From Chitinophaga pinensis (GTDB taxonomy: Bacteria; Bacteroidota; Bacteroidia; Chitinophagales; Chitinophagaceae), in assembly GCA_902167325.1 (NCBI GenBank), contig LR632930.1, positions 930,001 to 994,000 on the forward strand: a stretch of DNA of 64,000 bases. The letters run 5' to 3'. Under the pieces are notes generated by a model. That model was not told the origin of the DNA. It saw nothing but the letters and a program-made list of their open reading frames with translations, and did no database searches. The position numbers and the translations under genes were made by a program. This document shows, one piece after another, positions 51,801-59,392 of the stretch. Positions within the stretch are counted from its first letter, which is position 1, and the number at the start of each line of letters is the position of its first letter.

Positions 51801-53828
51801 GGTACCGTTTTCTCTAATACTTCCGCTACGCTCAACTGGAGCGCTTCTGACCTCGATGCCGGCGTGGTTACGGCCAATCTGAAGGGACTCAGCGTTGTGG
51901 GAGCCACACGTACGCTCCCTCCGGTTACATCCGTAACTGCCACCTCCATCTCACTTTCCGGAATAACTGATCTGGGGCTGCTGGCAGTAGCAGAGCTGAT
52001 TGCCGCAATTAACTGGACGGGGAACCTCAGCACCAACTGGTATACCAATGGCAATTGGTCTACCGGCGTTGTGCCTGTACAAACCAGTAATGTAGTGATT
52101 CCCACAGGCCGCCCTAATTACCCGGATGTTACTACCGGTACGGCCCTTACCAACGATCTCACCGTTCAATCAGGCGCTGCTTTAATCGTAACTACCGGTT
52201 TACTGAAAGTCAGCGGGGTACTTGTCAATAGCGGAGTATTCACGATATCCAACGGAAGTCTGGAGTTGAACGGAGCCACTGCGCAAACGATCCCTGCGGC
52301 TGTATTTGCAGGTAACGAAATAAGAAACCTGGCCATCAATAACACGGCAGGCGTAACCCTCGGTGGCACACTGCTGGTAAACGGTGTCCTGAAAGCCACA
52401 ACGGGCACATTAGCCACAGGAAGCTTTCTCACATTGGGGTCCACGGCTGTACGTACCGCGCTCATCGACGGTGCCGGCGGCGGACAGGTAACGGGCACAG
52501 TAACCATGCAGCGTTATCTGCCCTCCGGTTTCGGATATAAATACTTCGCTTCGCCCTTCCAGTCGGCCACAGTGAATGAGCTGGCCGATGAAGTGAACCT
52601 CGGTGCCACTTTCCCCGAACTGTACAACTACGATGAGAACAAAACCACTTCCGGGTGGACGGCTTATACCACATCTTCCAACCCTCTCACTCCCATGCGG
52701 GGATATGCCGCCAACGTGGGTGTATCCACTTCGCCTGTTACAGCGGATTTGAGCGGAACGGTCACCAATACTACCGTAAGTCTTACGTTGCTGAACAACA
52801 ACCGCGTGTATACGAAAGGGTTTCACCTCGTGGGAAATCCCTACCCCTCACCTATTGACTGGGATGCCGCTACCGGCTGGACGCGCACCAATATCGACAA
52901 TGCAGTTTATTATTTCAACGCAGGAACGGCAGACCGTTACGTGGGAACATACAGTTCATACATCAATGGAATTTCCAGCGATGGTGTGGCAAATGGCATC
53001 GTACCCTCTATGCAGGGTTTCTTCATCCATGTAAGCGATGGCACTTATCCTGTAACGGGCACACTGGCAGCTACCAATGCGGTGCGGGTGAATGATCTGG
53101 CACCGGTATTTCACCGCCGCCCGCCTCCTGTAGAGCCGCTCTTCCGCTTTTCTGCAGGGTTTGCGGATGATGGGCTTCCATCTGACCCGGCGGTGCTTTA
53201 TTTCGACAATCTTGCCACGAAAGGATATGATGAAGAGTTGGACGCACTGAAGATGCGTAATACCGATGCCCGCGTACCCAACCTGATCATGGAAGGGCCT
53301 GGTGGCAGGGAGCTTTCCATCTGTGCATGGCCAAACCGTACGGAACCATCTGATACCCTTGCATTGCTTATGGTAACTGAGCGGGCAGGCATGCTCACCT
53401 TCCGGACCGAAGCACTGGAGCGAATGCCTGCCAACCGCCGCATCTACCTCTACGATTCTTCCGCACGCCGTACCACCGAAATGGTGACGGGTGCGCAATA
53501 CCGGACAGACGTTGCGGCCGGCGACCATCGCAACCGCTTCTTCCTCGTATTTGGCCCGCGCAATGGCGCAGGCGGCGGGGATGATAACCTGCCTGGTGAG
53601 TTTAATGCCTGGAGCAGCGGAGGGCAGCTGTACGGCTCATTTGCACGCGTGGCGGGAGACAGATGTATGGTTACCGTTTCCGGCATAACGGGGCAGTTAC
53701 TTTTCCGGAAAGAACTGTCGGGCAGCGGGCGCCATGCATTGGGTTCAGGGTACAGTGCCGGCATGTATATCGTAACATTCCATGCAGGCCATCAAAAAGA
53801 AACCAGAAAAGTGATCATACAAAAATGA
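45849..53828 (+). CDS. 2659-residue T9SS-sorted repeat surface protein
   Basis: Signal peptide at 1-26 (CCLLGTGALRAQ). Three Trp-rich modules of the form SxxWxxAxNW start at about residue 29, 929 and 2055 and divide the chain. Between them run about 25-35 degenerate repeats of 60-70 residues, each with GN-(W/L)-x-N-x-G-T-F and (V)-x-F-x-G-x-A-x-Q-x-I elements, predicted to form a long beta-solenoid. The last ~80 residues are a type A T9SS sorting domain (ITGQLLFRKELSGS, then YSAGMYIVTFHAG and ETRKVIIQK). The protein is almost cysteine-free in the repeats. Probably a long adhesin or filament displayed by T9SS. Whether it also uses the chaperone and usher is not shown by the sequence. Confidence 0.9.
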   Translation: MKTVCYSRWIYLALACCLLGTGALRAQTTSWKGTTSTSWSTASNWTNGIPSATVDAIIGDASFTGGFQPTISASAATKNLTISATGSPVLTISKALTIAGNLTLNSGGTISHRGVTVTVKGNWANSGAYTGTATSTRVNFAGAAQTISGTTVTAFRRVSVNAGSIVTMQANFSTNVNLTVSGTLIPAENATPPVVSGTGTLTVAATGVLHVTAATYAANYANTGTVSLSAGSVVAYSATTKNQTVRNNLTYSTLRASGAGFIKSLAGNLNAMNATSTAAGRIEVESGALDLVGFTANRGTTVTGGAVLVFNGATLRMSASNFPANFAGIDLRLSSTVEYYGGAQTVTSQTYGNLLLTGNAGAAVKTLPGTAFRVEGNLTGTVGTATSVSFTAASAITVNGSVSIGTSTTFNGGSYVHNIAGNFAVQGTFTGATSTIRMAGAGGIISGTGTHNYFNLTFAASNITATADAAINVAGDLADVEPGAFTHATGGTFTMSGAAKSITGPDIVFDNLVIATGASTTLGTTIRVSGNMTVTGTFTGTGGTVVMSGTSKSLLGSGTAVFGTLQATGTISTASNFTINNALDVGGSFTATANTATFASTSSVRGAANLFNVTVNGTSLTMGANAVLGIAGVFTVTAGTFDVTSNIPNTVIYNGTAAQSVRAGAYHHLTIGGSATKTAAGAITVNGDMNIANGGTFSAGSATHTVYGNWATAGTFTAGTGNITFAGTLPSNISGANTFANLTLAKASSTTPVNLLNTTTVATVNMNVGWMNTGSNAIIITTTRTGPGIIMGTITRQHGFTLIGGVYEFESPNNTLTITLSTLLTSVTVTVKKGPVTDFTGGASINREYTVSSTGLLNIALATLKFHYEDDELNGNTESTMNVWLNTGASWASQGKSGNSTTDNWVSAGALSAINGRWTLSSTANIVRWNGKISSDWNTLANWSILSGTPTRPPGANDIVIIGDSNFLNQPVISTNVSIKGLNFASVKAATLTLSGGSLTTSGNISGSWAADAQHTINAGSQNITVNGDLLMSEGTSNRSINLNIGSGSVSVSGNVQQRGNASLIFSGAGTLTVGGNYNYTGGTFTGGSGTVVYSGSGTQNVAGVNYNHLTFQKTGGTALLGGASVMTGDLTVNGGQFSLEGFNLSAVNVAVASGATLLGSSSSIGVTGNWSNAGTFSPGSGTVTLSGSAAQNISASSFNHFVVNKSSGAASLTGNITMTGNLSLTAGNLALGTFTANRTATGGSMEMGAGTLLTVGGSANFPSLFSTYSLNTSSTVLFNGTAAQVVPGGIAYGNLEFSNGGGAAKTLQNIATINGNITINSGSTFSGDLYTINLYGNWANGGTYTPGSSTVTLNGVSKTITGSTIFNRVTVYGSYAVDGSNCTYNGLLNVTSSGSYDAGAGVATVNGDLTNSGSLTSNGITTFTGLQLQTIRFINAVVSNSSGIVNFNGNVAPVLNSTSRPTYATLNINNTAGVTASVGWNVMVAFNISNGATFNSGNGTHNIYGTFTNNGTVTSNGTINFLPAAPSTIQLTGASFSSNGNVVFGGTGAISVTGAPASLNNVTITNSSGVTPNANWTMNGSFLISSIGVFNAGSYTFTVGEDVESNGTLNGGTSNFTLTSTSTEGAITGSTTTTFYDVLITGTITADADYNVSHNFTNNGTYIGVPGTLTMTGGLAGDIGSGTLSSFNLDYLTIRKSNGIVVTLTKPITSVTALQIVSGVLDIGANAVTEDAGQLNIEDNARLIIRGNNTLPLFTDYQLDTLSTVEYAGATQTVSTATTYGNLVISAAGDKTAANILKVINDFTLTNGNFIPGAFADSIGGNWTMTSGTFTNTGNTMVFYGSGEQQLSSTGAFNNFTVKKPSGFVNLVTDLTINGTLNFIQRNIRTSDFTVILPATGAVTNAAQGAGWVFGRLRKQVATGTGVTRSFEVGDSLIYAPAALTFASVNTAGSVTAKTIGADISDLSLSGMDAAKSVNRYWALENGGTVFSNTSATLNWSASDLDAGVVTANLKGLSVVGATRTLPPVTSVTATSISLSGITDLGLLAVAELIAAINWTGNLSTNWYTNGNWSTGVVPVQTSNVVIPTGRPNYPDVTTGTALTNDLTVQSGAALIVTTGLLKVSGVLVNSGVFTISNGSLELNGATAQTIPAAVFAGNEIRNLAINNTAGVTLGGTLLVNGVLKATTGTLATGSFLTLGSTAVRTALIDGAGGGQVTGTVTMQRYLPSGFGYKYFASPFQSATVNELADEVNLGATFPELYNYDENKTTSGWTAYTTSSNPLTPMRGYAANVGVSTSPVTADLSGTVTNTTVSLTLLNNNRVYTKGFHLVGNPYPSPIDWDAATGWTRTNIDNAVYYFNAGTADRYVGTYSSYINGISSDGVANGIVPSMQGFFIHVSDGTYPVTGTLAATNAVRVNDLAPVFHRRPPPVEPLFRFSAGFADDGLPSDPAVLYFDNLATKGYDEELDALKMRNTDARVPNLIMEGPGGRELSICAWPNRTEPSDTLALLMVTERAGMLTFRTEALERMPANRRIYLYDSSARRTTEMVTGAQYRTDVAAGDHRNRFFLVFGPRNGAGGGDDNLPGEFNAWSSGGQLYGSFARVAGDRCMVTVSGITGQLLFRKELSGSGRHALGSGYSAGMYIVTFHAGHQKETRKVIIQK

Positions 53829-53832
53829 CAGC

Positions 53833-54339
53833 ATGAAGCACTGGTACGGGCATATAAAATGGATAGCAATGCTGGCATTATTGCCTGCTGCCACGGCGGT
53901 ACTCGGTCAGGAGCAGCCCCCGCGGCCTATTGCTGTGCATGTAGATCCGGGACAGGGATTGATCTTCGGCGCTTTCTTCTCGGGGCCAACCGGGGGAACA
54001 GTTACCATCTTTCCTGATGGAACACGTACCGTGATGGGGACTGTTGTGGGCGCTAATATGGGATATCCTTTTGCCCCGGCCATTTTTGAAGTGGAAGCAA
54101 ATCCGGGCACCATAATTCATATCATCCGCGGGCCGGCGATAGTGCTGAATGGCAGCAACGGCGGATCAATGACGATGACGATAGGGCAGTTTTCCACTAC
54201 TGATACTTTTGTAACCACCGCCACTCCACCCACCCGTAACCTGGTGCGTGTTGGTGGTATCCTGACGGTTGGCAGCCCGCCTTCTAATCCGGTGGGTGCG
54301 TATAACGGAACCTTCAGTCTGACATTTATCCAGGAATGA
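53833..54339 (+). CDS. DUF4402 protein, candidate minor or tip subunit
   Basis: 168 residues with a signal peptide (MKHWYGHIKWIAMLALLPAA, cleaved about VLGQ). Mature beta-rich domain: VDPGQGLIFGAFFSGPTGGT, VTIFPDGTRTVMGTVVGANM, PAIFEVEANPGTIIHI, and a final strand GAYNGTFSLTFIQE. It is clearly diverged from the first DUF4402 protein of the operon. It starts 4 nt after the giant gene and its stop overlaps the usher-like start (ATGA), so it is tightly coupled to the usher. Minor or tip role is a guess. Confidence 0.82.
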   Translation: MKHWYGHIKWIAMLALLPAATAVLGQEQPPRPIAVHVDPGQGLIFGAFFSGPTGGTVTIFPDGTRTVMGTVVGANMGYPFAPAIFEVEANPGTIIHIIRGPAIVLNGSNGGSMTMTIGQFSTTDTFVTTATPPTRNLVRVGGILTVGSPPSNPVGAYNGTFSLTFIQE

Positions 54340-56990
54340 GGAATACCCCACATACCACGTTGTTGCAGCGAGCCATAAAACGCATCGCGGTATTTGTATG
54401 TGTCTGTTGCTGGTGTTGGAGTGTGGCTGCTAAAGGCCCGGGGGATGATGTGCCTATTTTGTATGAAACATCCGTATACCTGTCGGTACAAGGGCTGGGA
54501 GGGCTGGAAGTTCCCGCGCTCATCAACAACGATACTGCTTATTTGTCCATCACCGATGTATTTGATTTTCTTAAGATCCGTCATACGCTCAGTACCGGCC
54601 GTGATTCTGTTGCGGGTTATTTCGTCAAAGAAACCAATCCCTACCTCATTGATCTGCCCGGAGGGCGTATTCATTATAAAGGCCGGCACTACCTGTTGAA
54701 GCCATACGATCTGGTGCGGGCCGAAACAGGTATTTATCTTAGGCTGGAATATTTCGGCTCTGTGTTCGGGCTGCCTGCCACTTTCAATTTCAGGAGCCTT
54801 TCCGTAGCCATGAAAACCACCATGGAGATGCCCGCCATCACTGAAATGCGCCGCCAGCTCATGCGGCGTAATCTCCGGCAGCTGCAGGGCGATCTGAAGG
54901 CCGATACGGTAATAAAACGGTCTTACTCCCTGTTCCGTTTCGGGATGGCCGACTGGTCTGTACTGGCAAGCCAGCGTAACCCGGGAGGGAATGATGTGTG
55001 GGCCAATATCCGTGCCGGTGCACAATTGGCAGGCGGCGAAGCCACGGTTTCCCTCAACTACAGCAACTACGCGTATAACCAGATACCTGCCGGGCCGGAT
55101 AAGGACCGGCGGCAGATTGGACCTTTCGACAGGCGGCAGCAATATTACCGCTGGCGATATGTGGATAATGATCAGCCACTGATGCGCCAGTTCATCGCCG
55201 GAAAAATCTTTACCAATTCCATTTCTTCCATCTTTGACCCGGTGGTGGGTGTGCAGGTTACCAACGCCCCCACAACTTACCGCCGTTCCTTCGGCACTTA
55301 CACCCTCACCAACGTCACCGAACCGGGCTGGACGGTGGAGCTGTACGTCAACAACGCATTGGTAGATTATACCACGGCCGATGCCAACGGATTGTATTCT
55401 TTTCAGGTGCCGCTGGTGTATGGCAATTCACAAGTCAGGCTGCGCTTTTACGGGCCGTGGGGAGAAGAAAGACTGATGGAGGAAAACGTAAGCATCCCGT
55501 TCAATTTCCTTCCTTATAAAGAATTCGAATACACTGCCAGCGCAGGCTTTGTGGAAGATACCGTAAACAGTTTCTTTTCACGTGGTCAGGCTTCATACGG
55601 ACTCACCCGCTTCATGACGCTGGGTGCGGGTGTGGAATATAAAAGCTCCATCCCCGGTGCCAATACGATCCCATTTGTAACCACATCGCTGCGGTTGGCG
55701 AAGAACCTGCTGCTGAGCGGAGAGTATGCCCATGGCGTTCGCGGCAAAGGGCTGCTAACTTACCGCCTGCCGGCCAATATTCAGCTGGATGCTGAATACA
55801 CCCGGTACAAACAGGGGCAGCGCGCCATCATCTACTCCTTCCGGGAAGAGCGGAAAGTGATGGTGGCCAAACCCTTTTTTGCGAAGAAGTTTTCCCTGTT
55901 CTCCCGGCTTACCCTCAATCAACTCATATCCAGCTATACCCGTTACAGCACAACCGATTTATTGCTTTCCGGTTCCATCGGTAAAGTTGGTGCCAGCGTT
56001 TCCACATACGCCGTATTTGTGAGAGATGCAGACCCATTTATTTACAGCAATTTCGGGTTCACCTTCCGGCTACCAGGAAATCTGCTGGTGATGCCCCAGG
56101 TACAGTATGCTTATAAGGGGCAGGAAGTAATGTCTGCCCGGTGTGAGGTGGGCAAATACATTTTCCGGCGGGGATATTTCAATGTTGCGTATGAAGAGAA
56201 TTTCAGAAGCGATACAAAGCTGTTCCAGGTTGGGCTGCGCTGGGATTTCTCATTCGGGCAGCTCGGACTTTCCATGCTGAAAGGCAACCGTACCACTACC
56301 ACCATTCAATCGGCAAGGGGTAGTTTTGTGCATGAAGGGAAAACAGGATACACTGCTTTCAGCAACCGGAGCCTGGTGGGTACCGGTGGCCTGCTCATTT
56401 ATGCTTTCCTCGACCTGAATGGTAACAGCCGTCGCGATGAAGGGGAGCCTAAACTACAGGGCCTGCGTATGAGCGTGAATGGAGGCAGACTGGTACCCCG
56501 CGCGCAGGACACTTCTGTTTGTATCATGGAAATGGAACCCTATGTGCAGTACTTCATCGATTTAAACAATAGCAACTTCGACAACCTTGCCTGGAAGATC
56601 AGGAACCCTGTTGTAAAAGTGATGGCCGAGCCTAACCAGGTACGCCTCGTGGAAGTACCGGTTGTAGTAGTAGGAGAAATTACCGGCCATGTTTTTCTGC
56701 AGGAAGCCAACCAGCGCAAAGGGCTGGGCCGCATCCGTGTGCATATCCGGAGACCAGACGGAACATTGGTGGCCTCTCCTCTCAGTGAGCCGGATGGTTT
56801 TTACAACTATCTGGGATTACCACCCGGCGAATATATCGTGGAGCCAGATACCGACCAGCTAAAAAAACTGGGGCTGGAAGCTTCACCGGCTAAAATACCG
56901 GTGCATATCCGTGCTACCGGAGATGGGGATGTAGTGGAGAAAGTGAAATTTGTATTGCAGCGGGTTGCCGAATCGGCGGTAAGGTTTTAA
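54336..56990 (+). CDS. Usher-like outer-membrane protein with C-terminal Ig/CNA-B-like domains
   Basis: 884 residues; hydrophobic signal (AVFVCVCCWCWSVAAK, to about 32). N-terminal domain with YETSVYLSVQGLGGLEVPAL, a spacer, then a barrel of alternating amphipathic strands from about 200 to 660, containing an internal stretch WTVELYVNNALVDYTTADAN, GLYSFQVPLVYGNSQVRLRF that resembles the plug/Ig insert of fimbrial ushers. After the barrel, a SdrD/CNA-B-like domain (LIYAFLDLNGNSRRDEGEP) and a carboxypeptidase-regulatory domain (GFYNYLGLPPGEYIVEP). Classical PF00577 ushers are 24-strand barrels; homology here is structural-pattern level, not certain. It should be the channel for the DUF4402 subunits. 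Confidence 0.78.
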   Translation: MRNTPHTTLLQRAIKRIAVFVCVCCWCWSVAAKGPGDDVPILYETSVYLSVQGLGGLEVPALINNDTAYLSITDVFDFLKIRHTLSTGRDSVAGYFVKETNPYLIDLPGGRIHYKGRHYLLKPYDLVRAETGIYLRLEYFGSVFGLPATFNFRSLSVAMKTTMEMPAITEMRRQLMRRNLRQLQGDLKADTVIKRSYSLFRFGMADWSVLASQRNPGGNDVWANIRAGAQLAGGEATVSLNYSNYAYNQIPAGPDKDRRQIGPFDRRQQYYRWRYVDNDQPLMRQFIAGKIFTNSISSIFDPVVGVQVTNAPTTYRRSFGTYTLTNVTEPGWTVELYVNNALVDYTTADANGLYSFQVPLVYGNSQVRLRFYGPWGEERLMEENVSIPFNFLPYKEFEYTASAGFVEDTVNSFFSRGQASYGLTRFMTLGAGVEYKSSIPGANTIPFVTTSLRLAKNLLLSGEYAHGVRGKGLLTYRLPANIQLDAEYTRYKQGQRAIIYSFREERKVMVAKPFFAKKFSLFSRLTLNQLISSYTRYSTTDLLLSGSIGKVGASVSTYAVFVRDADPFIYSNFGFTFRLPGNLLVMPQVQYAYKGQEVMSARCEVGKYIFRRGYFNVAYEENFRSDTKLFQVGLRWDFSFGQLGLSMLKGNRTTTTIQSARGSFVHEGKTGYTAFSNRSLVGTGGLLIYAFLDLNGNSRRDEGEPKLQGLRMSVNGGRLVPRAQDTSVCIMEMEPYVQYFIDLNNSNFDNLAWKIRNPVVKVMAEPNQVRLVEVPVVVVGEITGHVFLQEANQRKGLGRIRVHIRRPDGTLVASPLSEPDGFYNYLGLPPGEYIVEPDTDQLKKLGLEASPAKIPVHIRATGDGDVVEKVKFVLQRVAESAVRF

Positions 56991-58201
56991 CGCGGTTTGT
57001 GGTAGTGCGACCGGATGGATTTACGCGCATAACGGACGTATTTATTCCGGTACACGAAAAGAAGGTAGATAGTTGCCAGAATGGTAACGCCTGCCATGAT
57101 GAAAAACACCTTCCCAAAGTGTTCGGGATTATTGCCATACCATTCTGCAGAGAAAAATGCTCCCAGCCCAATGCCTGCTTCCAGCGCAATATACATGCTC
57201 CCCAGTGCGCGGCCCCTGTGTTCGGGTAAACCGAGGTCAATCGTCCAGGCGGTTACGGCCGGTGAGTTCAATCCCAGCGAAACGCCATACAATAACGCTC
57301 CGGACAGCAGCACTGCAGGCGTATGAGCTAAACCAATCACCACCATCGATATTGCCATCAGCGTTGCCGCGATCTTCAATACCGGCACCCTTCCATACCG
57401 GTCAGATGTTTTGCCTGCCAGCAGCCTTATGCCAATGGAACTGGCGGTGAAGAAGGTGAAGAACAGCCCTTTATTCTGTAAACCGAGGTAGGCACTGAAA
57501 TCCGGGATAATCGTCAATAAAGCGCCGTAGCTGAAATAAGTGAGGAAGGTGATCACCACGGGTGCCATTACCGCCGGTTCAAATATTTCGTGACGGGAGA
57601 TTTTAAGCAGTGCCGGCCTGAAGGTTTGCCGGTTATGCAGGGTTTCTTTCATGCCGATGAGGATCACTACAGAAAGGAGGGCGAATACAGCCGAGATCTG
57701 GAACATCGTTACAATGCCCCACGCATTGGCAATGGAGCCACCGATGGAAGGCCCGAGTGAAAGCCCGATAGTGCTGGCCAGCCCTACCATACCCATGGCC
57801 TCGCCACGGCGGTTGAACGGTACCATGTCGGCCACATAGGCGGATGTACCGGTAGGTTTAAAGCCGGTGGAGAAACCGTGGAAGAAACGCAGTAAGAGGA
57901 AGGCGCCCACTGTGCTCACCAGGGGGTACAGCAGGCTGCAGATAACACAGATCACAGAGCCGAAAACCATGACGGGAATACGGCCGATGGTATCAGTAAG
58001 CTTGCCGGAAAACGGGCGGCTCAGGCCGGCCATTAGTGTGAAAAGCCCGATGATATACCCTTTGTAGTCGGCCCCGCCAAGGCTGGTAAGGTAGGCAGGT
58101 AATTCCGGGATCATCATGTTGAAACTGGCGGAGAATAGCAGGTTGCTAAGGCAAAGCAACCCGAATTGAAGCGTATAGATCTTCCCACTCGACTGGTCCA
58201 T
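56987..58201 (-). CDS. MFS-family transporter
   Basis: 404 residues, 12 predicted helices. MFS signatures: GLFTLMAGLSRPFSGKLTDT and IGRIPVMVFGS (loop 2-3), RFFHGFSTGFKPTGTSAYVA, and the mirrored RLLAGKTSDRYGRVPVLKI in loop 8-9. Drug- or sugar-exporter type; substrate unknown. Its TAnnTTTG element sits directly before the ATG, suggesting a leaderless message. It lies 69 nt after thiH on the same strand, and overlaps the end of the usher-like gene by 4 nt. A role in thiamine or precursor transport would be speculation. Confidence 0.92.
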   Translation of the reverse strand: MDQSSGKIYTLQFGLLCLSNLLFSASFNMMIPELPAYLTSLGGADYKGYIIGLFTLMAGLSRPFSGKLTDTIGRIPVMVFGSVICVICSLLYPLVSTVGAFLLLRFFHGFSTGFKPTGTSAYVADMVPFNRRGEAMGMVGLASTIGLSLGPSIGGSIANAWGIVTMFQISAVFALLSVVILIGMKETLHNRQTFRPALLKISRHEIFEPAVMAPVVITFLTYFSYGALLTIIPDFSAYLGLQNKGLFFTFFTASSIGIRLLAGKTSDRYGRVPVLKIAATLMAISMVVIGLAHTPAVLLSGALLYGVSLGLNSPAVTAWTIDLGLPEHRGRALGSMYIALEAGIGLGAFFSAEWYGNNPEHFGKVFFIMAGVTILATIYLLFVYRNKYVRYARKSIRSHYHKPR

Positions 58202-58205
58202 GCTG

Positions 58206-58213
58206 CAAAGTTA
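58206..58213 (-). promoter_or_regulatory. -7 element abutting the MFS start codon
   Basis: TAACTTTG on the minus strand ends 4 nt before the ATG at 58201. If it is the promoter, transcription would begin at or next to the start codon. No -33 TTG at normal spacing. Confidence 0.45.
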
Positions 58214-58270
58214 GCCTCCCGCCACCAATTCGCACCGGAACTTCCATAAAATTGTCCAAACCCGCGGTTT

Positions 58271-59392
58271 TTAATGCCCGAAATCGTCCCAGTCCTTCCA
58301 GACCGGGCTGTACCCCTGCCGCCGGATCATCTCAGCTACCGCAGCGGGGCTCCGCTCATCAGATATCTCAAATTGCTCCAGCGAGTCTGGTTCCACGGCA
58401 TAACCACCCGGGTTAGTGCGGCTGCCGGCACTCATGGTGGTAACCCCGAGTGGAACGAGGTGGTCGCGGAAACGCGGGCTTTCACGGGTGGAAAGACTAA
58501 GCTCCACATCCGGACTTAAAAGCCGGTACGCGCAGATCAGCTGCAGCAGCTCGCGGTCGTTCATGATGGATTTGGGCGGCAACCCTCCGGAAAACGGGCG
58601 CAGGCGGGGGAATGAAATGCTATAGCGCGTTTGCCAATAGGTTCGTTGGAGATAATCGAGATGCAGGGAGGTGAAGAAACTGTCTGTCCGCCAGTCTTCC
58701 AAACCAATCAGTACCCCCAGCCCTATTTTATGTACACCGGCACGGCCAAGCCTGTCGGGTGTTTCGAGCCGCCACGCGAAGTTGGATTTACGGCCCTTCG
58801 GGTGATGCTTTTTATAATCCCCTTCATGATACGTTTCCTGATACACCAATACAGAATGCAGGCCCAGCGGGGTAAGGGCACGGTAATCCTCCTCTTCCAT
58901 AGGCTGCACTTCGATGGAGATCTGCGGGAAGTGTTGTTTGAAGATGGGCAGTGCGCGGGAGAAATAATCCATGCCCACTGTTTGCCATGCCTCACCCGTT
59001 ACGAGCAAAACATGCCCGAATCCCATGTTCTTTACCGCTTCTATTTCCCGTAACATTTCTGCACCGGTGAGGGTTTTGCGCCGAAGTGGATTGTTAAGGC
59101 TGAAGCCGCAGTATGTGCAGATGTTCTGGCATTCGTTAGACAGGTAAACAGGTGCATATAGCTGAATGGTTTTGCCAAAACGCTGCCGGGTGAGCTGTCC
59201 GCTGAGGGCAGCCATCTTTTCCAGGAAGGGCGCAGCGGCAGGGGAAATGAGTGCCATAAAATCTTCAGGGCCACGGCGGCTTTTACGGAAGGCAGCTTCC
59301 ACATCTGTGGTGGTTTTGGCGTAGATCTTTCCCTTCACTTCATCCCAGTCATATTGCCTGAAAATGGTTTCGAATGTAGGCATATGCATCAT
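58271..59392 (-). CDS. thiH: 2-iminoacetate synthase (tyrosine lyase)
   Basis: 373 residues. Radical SAM CxxxCxxC at C88, C92, C95 (NECQNICTYCGFS), with YLSNECQNICTYCGFSLNNP typical of ThiH, GEAWQTVGMDYF, QPMEEEDYRALTPLGLHSVL and VYQETYHEG, and the C-terminal LSTRESPRFRDHLVPLGVTT. It cleaves tyrosine to 2-iminoacetate (dehydroglycine), the glycine-imine donor for the thiazole ring, with ThiG as the next enzyme. The start codon abuts the thiG stop codon. Anaerobic-type route rather than ThiO. Confidence 0.96.
   Translation of the reverse strand: MMHMPTFETIFRQYDWDEVKGKIYAKTTTDVEAAFRKSRRGPEDFMALISPAAAPFLEKMAALSGQLTRQRFGKTIQLYAPVYLSNECQNICTYCGFSLNNPLRRKTLTGAEMLREIEAVKNMGFGHVLLVTGEAWQTVGMDYFSRALPIFKQHFPQISIEVQPMEEEDYRALTPLGLHSVLVYQETYHEGDYKKHHPKGRKSNFAWRLETPDRLGRAGVHKIGLGVLIGLEDWRTDSFFTSLHLDYLQRTYWQTRYSISFPRLRPFSGGLPPKSIMNDRELLQLICAYRLLSPDVELSLSTRESPRFRDHLVPLGVTTMSAGSRTNPGGYAVEPDSLEQFEISDERSPAAVAEMIRRQGYSPVWKDWDDFGH

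Noticed and set aside
54117..55142. 341-codon minus-strand frame over DUF4402 and usher-like genes
   Set aside because: Antisense shadow crossing a gene junction; no protein-like signature.
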